From NCBI GenBank assembly GCA_938036845.1, contig CALHWA010000146.1, positions 1-13,012 on the forward strand: DNA of 13,012 bases, read 5' to 3'. The DNA comes from an uncultured Candidatus Saccharibacteria bacterium. GTDB taxonomy: Bacteria > Patescibacteriota > Saccharimonadia > Saccharimonadales > Saccharimonadaceae. Made by a program: the position numbers and the translations under genes. Below are positions 12,966 through 13,012 of the stretch, piece after piece. Below the pieces are notes generated by a model. The model was not told the DNA's origin. It searched no databases and saw only the letters and a list, made by a program, of their open reading frames with translations. Positions within the stretch are counted from its first letter, which is position 1. Every line of letters begins with the position of its first letter.

Positions 12966-13012
12966 AATAATAAACATCATTCATAAATAAAGAAGAATCG
13001 TTATACCACATA

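Noticed and set aside
1..13012. CRISPR array, transposase, integrase, toxin-antitoxin pair or phage genes
   Set aside because: No spaced direct repeats, no mobile-element proteins and no small paired toxin/antitoxin frames were found. The only notable repeat is the single palindrome at 12923-12965.
13002..13012. A -10-like TATACC at the extreme right end, possibly a leaderless promoter for a gene beyond the window
   Set aside because: The spacing rule would place an ATG just outside the window, so it cannot be tested here, and the region is AT-rich.

Overview
This is a gene-dense stretch of about 50% GC (estimated by eye) from a bacterium with a peptidoglycan wall and a surface glycan pathway. 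The gene set, the compact layout and the mix of families (VanW-like/serine-hydrolase fusion, DUF1152-like protein, PgdA-like deacetylase) fit a Patescibacteria/CPR genome, most likely Saccharibacteria (TM7). That assignment is inference from family knowledge, not from a database search. TGA ends at least two clear genes (the ligase-like protein and the HD/DUF1152-like protein), so the window uses TGA as stop, which argues against Gracilibacteria and Absconditabacteria.

Layout: positions 37-3027 (+) hold glmS, which makes glucosamine-6-phosphate, and a GT4 glycosyltransferase. Converging on them, 4543-3107 (-) encodes a WcaJ/WbaP-type polyprenyl-phosphate sugar phosphotransferase. Diverging from it, 4596-5894 (+) encodes an O-antigen-ligase/polymerase-like membrane protein, overlapped by a small stand-alone LexA-type winged-helix protein (5891-6253). 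Next comes a membrane-anchored VanW-like plus class A beta-lactamase-like serine hydrolase (6270-8036). tRNA-Asn(GTT) with its own promoter and terminator lies at 8106-8180. The right third is all on the minus strand: a PgdA-like polysaccharide deacetylase (12829-11375), a 733-residue HD-motif plus DUF1152-like fusion (11317-9116), and an endonuclease/exonuclease/phosphatase-fold protein (9080-8301).

Taken together, most genes serve the cell envelope: amino-sugar precursor supply, lipid-linked glycan initiation and extension, glycan ligation or polymerisation, and peptidoglycan binding, processing and deacetylation. The HD/DUF1152-like protein and its EEP-family neighbour do not fit this theme and are the least understood part of the window.

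The strongest structural signal outside the genes is the start-site architecture. Four genes have a -10-like hexamer ending exactly 6 nt before the ATG (TACACT, TATAAT, TACACT, TACAAT), which predicts transcription starting at or next to the start codon (leaderless mRNA). Two more have very short predicted leaders. Shine-Dalgarno motifs are seen only at glmS and at the two genes that sit downstream in apparent operons. This rule also moves three starts away from the longest open frames. A perfect 19-bp inverted repeat with a 5-nt loop lies at the right edge with no assigned function.
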